Shown one piece after another: positions 60,693-64,000 of a stretch of DNA of 64,000 nt. The stretch covers positions 296,403 through 360,402 of the forward strand of contig NZ_LOEP01000016.1 of the NCBI RefSeq assembly GCF_001482285.1. The letters run 5' to 3'. Source of the DNA: Haloferax sp. Q22 (lineage in GTDB: Archaea; Halobacteriota; Halobacteria; Halobacteriales; Haloferacaceae). Position numbers and translations under genes: made by a program. Position 1 is the first letter of the stretch. Every line of letters starts with the position of its first letter. The notes below the pieces were generated by a model. It was not told where the DNA came from. It ran no database searches and saw only the letters and a list, made by a program, of their open reading frames with translations.

Positions 60693-62375
60693 ATGAGCCA
60701 GCGAATGCAGCAGGGTCAGCCCATGATCATTCTGGGTGAAGACTCGCAGCGCACATCCGGTCAGGATGCGCAGTCGATGAACATCACGGCCGGGAAGGCC
60801 GTCGCAGAGGCCGTACGCACGACGCTCGGCCCCAAGGGAATGGACAAGATGCTCGTCGACTCCGGTGGGCAGGTCGTCGTCACGAACGACGGCGTCACCA
60901 TCCTCAAGGAGATGGACATCGACCACCCCGCGGCCAACATGATCGTCGAAGTCTCCGAGACCCAGGAGGACGAGGTCGGAGACGGTACGACGACGGCCGT
61001 CATCATCGCCGGCGAACTCCTCGACCAGGCCGAGGAGCTCCTCGAATCGGACGTTCACGCGACCACCATCGCACAGGGCTACCGCCAGGCCGCCGAGAAG
61101 GCCAAGGAAGTCCTCGAGGACAACGCTATCGAGGTTACTGAGGACGACCGCGAGACCCTCCAGAAGATCGCCGCGACGGCGATGACCGGTAAGGGCGCGG
61201 AGTCCGCGAAGGACCTGCTCTCCGAACTCGTCGTCGACGCCGTGCTGGCCGTCAAGGACGACGACGGCATCGACACGAACAACGTCTCCATCGAGAAGGT
61301 CGTCGGCGGCACCATCGACAACTCCGAACTCGTCGAGGGCGTCATCGTCGACAAAGAGCGCGTCGACGAGAACATGCCCTACGCCGTCGAAGACGCGAAC
61401 ATCGCCATCCTCGACGACGCGCTGGAAGTCCGCGAGACCGAAATCGACGCGGAAGTCAACGTCACGGACCCCGACCAGCTTCAGCAGTTCCTCGACCAGG
61501 AAGAAAAGCAGCTGAAAGAGATGGTCGACAAGCTCGTCGAGGTCGGCGCCGACGCCGTCTTCGTCGGTGACGGCATCGACGACATGGCGCAGCACTACCT
61601 CGCGAAGGAGGGCATCCTCGCGGTCCGCCGCACGAAGTCCTCCGACCTCAAGCGTCTCGCCCGCGCGACGGGTGGCCGCGTCGTCAGCAGTCTCGACGAC
61701 ATCGAGGCCGACGACCTCGGCTTCGCTGGCTCCGTCGGACAGAAGGACGTCGGCGGCGACGAGCGCATCTTCGTCGAGGACGTCGAGGACGCGAAGTCCG
61801 TCACGCTCATCCTCCGCGGCGGCACCGAGCACGTCGTCGACGAGCTCGAACGCGCCATCGAGGACTCCCTCGGCGTCGTCCGCACGACGCTCGAAGACGG
61901 GAAGGTCCTCCCCGGCGGCGGCGCTCCCGAGACGGAGCTCTCCCTGCAGCTCCGCGAGTTCGCCGACTCCGTCGGCGGCCGCGAGCAGCTCGCCGTCGAG
62001 GCGTTCGCCGAGGCGCTGGACATCATCCCGCGCACCCTCGCCGAGAACGCCGGTCTCGACCCCATCGACTCCCTCGTCGACCTGCGCTCGCGCCACGACG
62101 GCGGCGAGTTCGCAGCTGGCCTCGACGCCTACACGGGCGAGGTCATCGACATGGAAGAAGAGGGTGTCGTGGAGCCCCTCCGCGTCAAGACCCAGGCTAT
62201 CGAGTCCGCGACCGAAGCCGCTGTTATGATCCTCCGCATCGACGACGTCATCGCGGCTGGCGACCTCTCCGGTGGCCAGACCGGCGGCGACGACGACGAG
62301 GGCGGCGCGCCCGGCGGCATGGGCGGCGGCATGGGTGGCATGGGCGGTATGGGCGGCATGGGCGGTGCGATGTGA
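60693..62375 (+). CDS. cct1: thermosome subunit (group II chaperonin)
   Basis: A 560-residue group II chaperonin. The ATP motifs are [26 protein letters not shown] and GGGAPE. The C terminus carries GGM repeats (about residues 535-558), lining the folding chamber. The ATG at 60693 ([10 protein letters not shown]) is chosen; 60687 adds two residues and is nearly equal. Haloferax has several paralogues; the number in the symbol is my best match only. A T-run terminator follows (62454-62461). Confidence 0.95.
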   Translation: MSQRMQQGQPMIILGEDSQRTSGQDAQSMNITAGKAVAEAVRTTLGPKGMDKMLVDSGGQVVVTNDGVTILKEMDIDHPAANMIVEVSETQEDEVGDGTTTAVIIAGELLDQAEELLESDVHATTIAQGYRQAAEKAKEVLEDNAIEVTEDDRETLQKIAATAMTGKGAESAKDLLSELVVDAVLAVKDDDGIDTNNVSIEKVVGGTIDNSELVEGVIVDKERVDENMPYAVEDANIAILDDALEVRETEIDAEVNVTDPDQLQQFLDQEEKQLKEMVDKLVEVGADAVFVGDGIDDMAQHYLAKEGILAVRRTKSSDLKRLARATGGRVVSSLDDIEADDLGFAGSVGQKDVGGDERIFVEDVEDAKSVTLILRGGTEHVVDELERAIEDSLGVVRTTLEDGKVLPGGGAPETELSLQLREFADSVGGREQLAVEAFAEALDIIPRTLAENAGLDPIDSLVDLRSRHDGGEFAAGLDAYTGEVIDMEEEGVVEPLRVKTQAIESATEAAVMILRIDDVIAAGDLSGGQTGGDDDEGGAPGGMGGGMGGMGGMGGMGGAM

Positions 62376-62689
62376 GAACCCCCAGATAGGCCTACACCAC
62401 TCACACCCACACCCTGACTTCGCATCGACTCGAATCGCTCGGCCGAATTCACACCGTTTTTTGCGGATTCACGCCCGTTAGCCGCCGCTTTGTCAGCTCA
62501 TCCGTCGGTTGGGACGCCGTTAATCGAGCGCCCGCACCGCACCGTCGCCTGACGTCGCGAGACAGCGGTCGTATCGGCAACTGATTTGCAACAGAAGTTG
62601 ACAAATCCCTATGAAACGTCCGGCACAGTTCGTGAAACACCGGTACCCGTCTCTATACTTATCTCCCGTGACAGCCTCTATCAGCGTGT
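62376..62689. other. 314-base intergenic region after thermosome
   Basis: No gene is supported here. A T-run (cgttttttgc, 62454-62463) is a likely terminator of the thermosome transcript. A TATA-like ctatacttatc at about 62652-62662 lies about 32 bases before the next ATG (62690). The middle, 62470-62640, shows no recognisable element. Confidence 0.5.
62454..62463 (+). terminator. T-run terminator of thermosome gene
   Basis: A run of six T (gttttttg) 80 bases after the thermosome stop matches archaeal T-rich terminators, which need no hairpin. Confidence 0.45.
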
Positions 62690-63103
62690 ATGTCCCCTCC
62701 CGAGCCCTCGGCGGACGCCGCCGCCTCGGACGCGACCACGCCCGCGAATCGACCGCCGTTTCTGGCCGTCGTCGCGCCCCGCATCTCCGAGGCGGCGGCG
62801 CTCGCGGGAACGCTCCTCCCCGGCGTCGGCCCGCTCGTCCGCGCGCCGCACAGCTCCTCCCCATCGAACCTCCGGGCCACCCTCGCCGCGATGCGGCGGC
62901 CCGACACGCCGCTCGTCGTGGCGACCGACAGCGCGGCCGCCGTCCGCGACGCCGACCGCGTCCACGTCGCCGACGGCGGCGTCGTTGTCGAATCCGGCGC
63001 GCCGAGCGACCTCCTCGCGGTCCCCGGCGTCTACGCCCGGCGCTACGGTGCCGAGCTCGGCGCGAACTTCGCCGACCCGGGAAAAGACGTCGCCGACGAG
63101 TGA
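62690..63103 (+). CDS. orphan protein resembling the C-terminal end of an ABC transporter ATPase
   Basis: A 137-residue protein. Residues 75-121 (VVATDSAAAVRDADRV through VPGVYARRYGAEL) follow the pattern of the end of an ABC exporter ATPase: the H-loop strand, then A-D-R-x-x-V-x-x-G-x-x-V-E-x-G and L-L-A-x-x-G-x-Y-A-R. The H-loop His is replaced (VATDS). Walker A, the Q-loop and the LSGGQ signature are absent, so it cannot bind ATP as an ABC protein does. The N-terminal half (PPFLAVVAPRISEAAALAGT) is unassigned. It has its own promoter. Confidence 0.7.
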   Translation: MSPPEPSADAAASDATTPANRPPFLAVVAPRISEAAALAGTLLPGVGPLVRAPHSSSPSNLRATLAAMRRPDTPLVVATDSAAAVRDADRVHVADGGVVVESGAPSDLLAVPGVYARRYGAELGANFADPGKDVADE

Positions 63104-63172
63104 CGGGTCGGCCGACGCTCGCCCCTCCGGTCCGCCCCAACGTTCACCACCGGTCCCGTGGTAGCGGTACGT

Positions 63173-63280
63173 ATGGGGGAGAGAGCGTGTTACCGCGAGT
63201 TCTGTCCGGACTGCGACGCACCGGTGACTATCGTCGACGACGAGTGCCCCGAGTGCGGCCGGGAGTTGGCAGTCGTCTGA
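63173..63280 (+). CDS. 35-residue zinc-finger microprotein
   Basis: A 35-residue protein with CPDC (residues 11-14) and CPEC (25-28) pairs plus Cys6, predicted to bind one zinc as a minimal ribbon. Two CPxC pairs 10 residues apart is the pattern of rubredoxin-like or zinc-ribbon knuckles. The ATG at 63173 and TGA at 63278-63280 bound it exactly. It is too short for routine gene calling. Haloarchaea have many such proteins; role unknown. Confidence 0.65.
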   Translation: MGERACYREFCPDCDAPVTIVDDECPECGRELAVV

Positions 63281-63289
63281 GAGCCGGCG

Positions 63290-63493
63290 TCACTCGGACA
63301 CTCGCGCGTCGATGTGGTGGACCGCGTGCGGGGAGAGATACCGGCCGCCCGGAACCTCGACCCAGCCGTTGACGAGCACGCGGACCGGCCCCTCGTGGAG
63401 CACGGACTCCATCTCGGCGTCGCCGTAGACGACCGCATCGTCTATCGTCTGTTCGAACCGTCCGCCGAACGGGGAGTCAGATGCGAAGACCAT
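63290..63493 (-). CDS. hypothetical protein
   Basis: A 67-residue acidic protein (FASDSPFGGRFEQTIDD, VVYGDAEMESVLHEG, NGWVEVPGGRYLSPH). No domain is recognised. The DNA is open and codon use is halobacterial. It is convergent with the 35-residue zinc protein, 9 bases between stops. Start ATG at 63491-63493. Confidence 0.6.
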   Translation of the reverse strand: MVFASDSPFGGRFEQTIDDAVVYGDAEMESVLHEGPVRVLVNGWVEVPGGRYLSPHAVHHIDARVSE

Positions 63494-63544
63494 ACACGAG
63501 GCAACTGGGCGACACGTAATGAGAATAGTGGGGGGTCGGGGTGT

Positions 63545-63822
63545 TCACGACGACCCAGCATCGCCAGCATCGACGCGACGGGCGAGTAAATCGACCACCA
63601 CCGAGACAACGAGCAGGGCCGCGACGAGTTGGAGTCCGCGGGCCACGTCCAATCCGAGCGACGCCGCGATGCCGAACTGTTCGACGACGTAGAGCGCTCC
63701 CCGGCGACGAGTCCCAGACTACCGAACAGGAGTCTCGCGAATCGGCCGCCGAGGCTCGTCACGAAATTGTAGGCGGCGACGCCGAAGACGACCGTGGCGG
63801 CGACGATACCGAGAACGTCCAT
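63545..63822 (-). pseudogene. small membrane protein gene interrupted by a one-base frameshift
   Basis: The reading frame from the ATG at 63820-63822 gives VLGIVAATVVFGVAAYNF and GRFARLLFGSLGLVAG, then continues as an unlikely Ser/Arg-rich tail. In the next frame, starting at the run of four G (minus strand; cccc at 63699-63702), a good continuation appears: ALYVVEQFGIAASLGL and GLQLVAALLVVSVVVDLL, ending at TGA (63545-63547). One missing G in the run would restore a 92-residue protein with two hydrophobic helices. Either a real mutation or a sequencing or assembly error could explain it. Confidence 0.7.
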
Positions 63823-64000
63823 GCGAGGCGTCTCGCACCGCTCGACTAAGAAAATGTTGTTTTCCTAACCCGACTAGATACGCGTATCCGAGGGCATGTT
63901 CCGATGCTCGTCAGGGATAGAGACCCCTCAGGTCCGGAGAAAACGGAACCGACGGACGCTGTCGCTCGGCGGTCTATCACAGTAACAGAGCGCGACGGGA
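63823..64000. other. intergenic region with a perfect 12-bp palindrome
   Basis: This right edge of the window holds the promoter of the frameshifted gene (AT-rich aagaaaatgttgttttccta at 63849-63867) and a perfect palindrome GATACGCGTATC at 63877-63888. No gene is supported. A 29-codon open frame from 63897 is not convincing. Confidence 0.4.

Noticed and set aside
62309..62372. Short tandem repeat at the end of the thermosome gene
   Set aside because: It encodes the normal GGM repeat tail of chaperonins, not a CRISPR or other array.
63897..63986. 29-codon open frame at the right edge
   Set aside because: It is Arg/Ser-rich, has no motif and no good promoter spacing; not supported as a gene.

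Overview
The window is chromosomal DNA of a halophilic archaeon, almost certainly Haloferax or a very close relative. The DNA is GC-rich, the predicted proteins are acidic (Asp/Glu-rich, Lys-poor), and many genes sit 20-35 bases downstream of a TATA box with little or no leader. The gene set is haloarchaeal: SAMP2 ubiquitin-like modifier, long acidic TatC plus a fused double TatC, PCNA, RfcA, RfcC, PriL, Orc/Cdc6, TBP, archaetidylserine decarboxylase, thermosome. I see no rRNA, tRNA, CRISPR array, insertion sequence or prophage; it is core chromosome.

Layout. 0-6.5 kb: glutaryl-CoA-dehydrogenase-like enzyme, class I glutamine amidotransferase, an alpha/beta hydrolase lacking its nucleophile, alaS, TspO. 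6.6-13 kb: GAF/PAS sensor kinase, rfcA, samp2, an acetyltransferase with a G-quadruplex-like tail, an HTH protein, a phosphohexomutase, a GIY-YIG protein. 13-20.4 kb: zinc-finger microprotein, larB, histone-like protein, rpiA, orc/cdc6, two membrane proteins, a MutS5-type ATPase, larE. 20.4-29 kb: phosphatase, SRPBCC protein, the divergent tatCo/tatCt pair, an RHH regulator overlapping a preQ0-type transporter, another zinc microprotein, rlmE, an arsenate-reductase-like phosphatase with a 17-codon upstream ORF. 29-38 kb: pcn, 7TM sensor kinase, MFS exporter, priL, SWIM protein, hjc, TrmB-like regulator divergent from an SMR exporter. 38-48.6 kb: ahcY, HTH regulator and dadD (S-adenosylhomocysteine cycle), tandem winged-helix regulator, an M48-family pseudopeptidase, hisG, CPBP protease, tbp, trmG10. 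48.7-64 kb: Tat lipoprotein, pssD-rfcC, rnz, SPFH protein divergent from a DUF460/RuvC-like protein, tyrS, an esterase-like hydrolase, the aIF1A-rio1-KH cluster, thermosome, an orphan protein resembling the tail of an ABC ATPase, a 35-aa zinc microprotein, and a frameshifted small membrane-protein gene.

How the genes work together. DNA replication and repair is over-represented: clamp (pcn), two clamp-loader subunits (rfcA, rfcC), primase large subunit (priL), initiator (orc/cdc6), resolvase (hjc), MutS5 ATPase and the RNase-H-fold DUF460 protein. A translation/RNA set (alaS, tyrS, aIF1A, rio1, KH protein, rlmE, trmG10, rnz) is interspersed. Smaller modules are the SAH cycle (ahcY plus dadD), Tat export, part of nickel-pincer cofactor synthesis (larB, larE), and archaeosine-precursor salvage.

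Most notable for follow-up: the M48-like membrane protein that has lost every zinc ligand; the RHH gene with a perfect inverted repeat between its TATA box and start, translationally overlapped with a preQ0-type transporter; the possible leaderless 17-codon ORF coupled to the arsC-like gene; the orphan ABC-tail protein; the missing base in a G-run near 63.7 kb; and several promoter-located inverted repeats. All functional statements come from reading motifs by eye; no database search was run.
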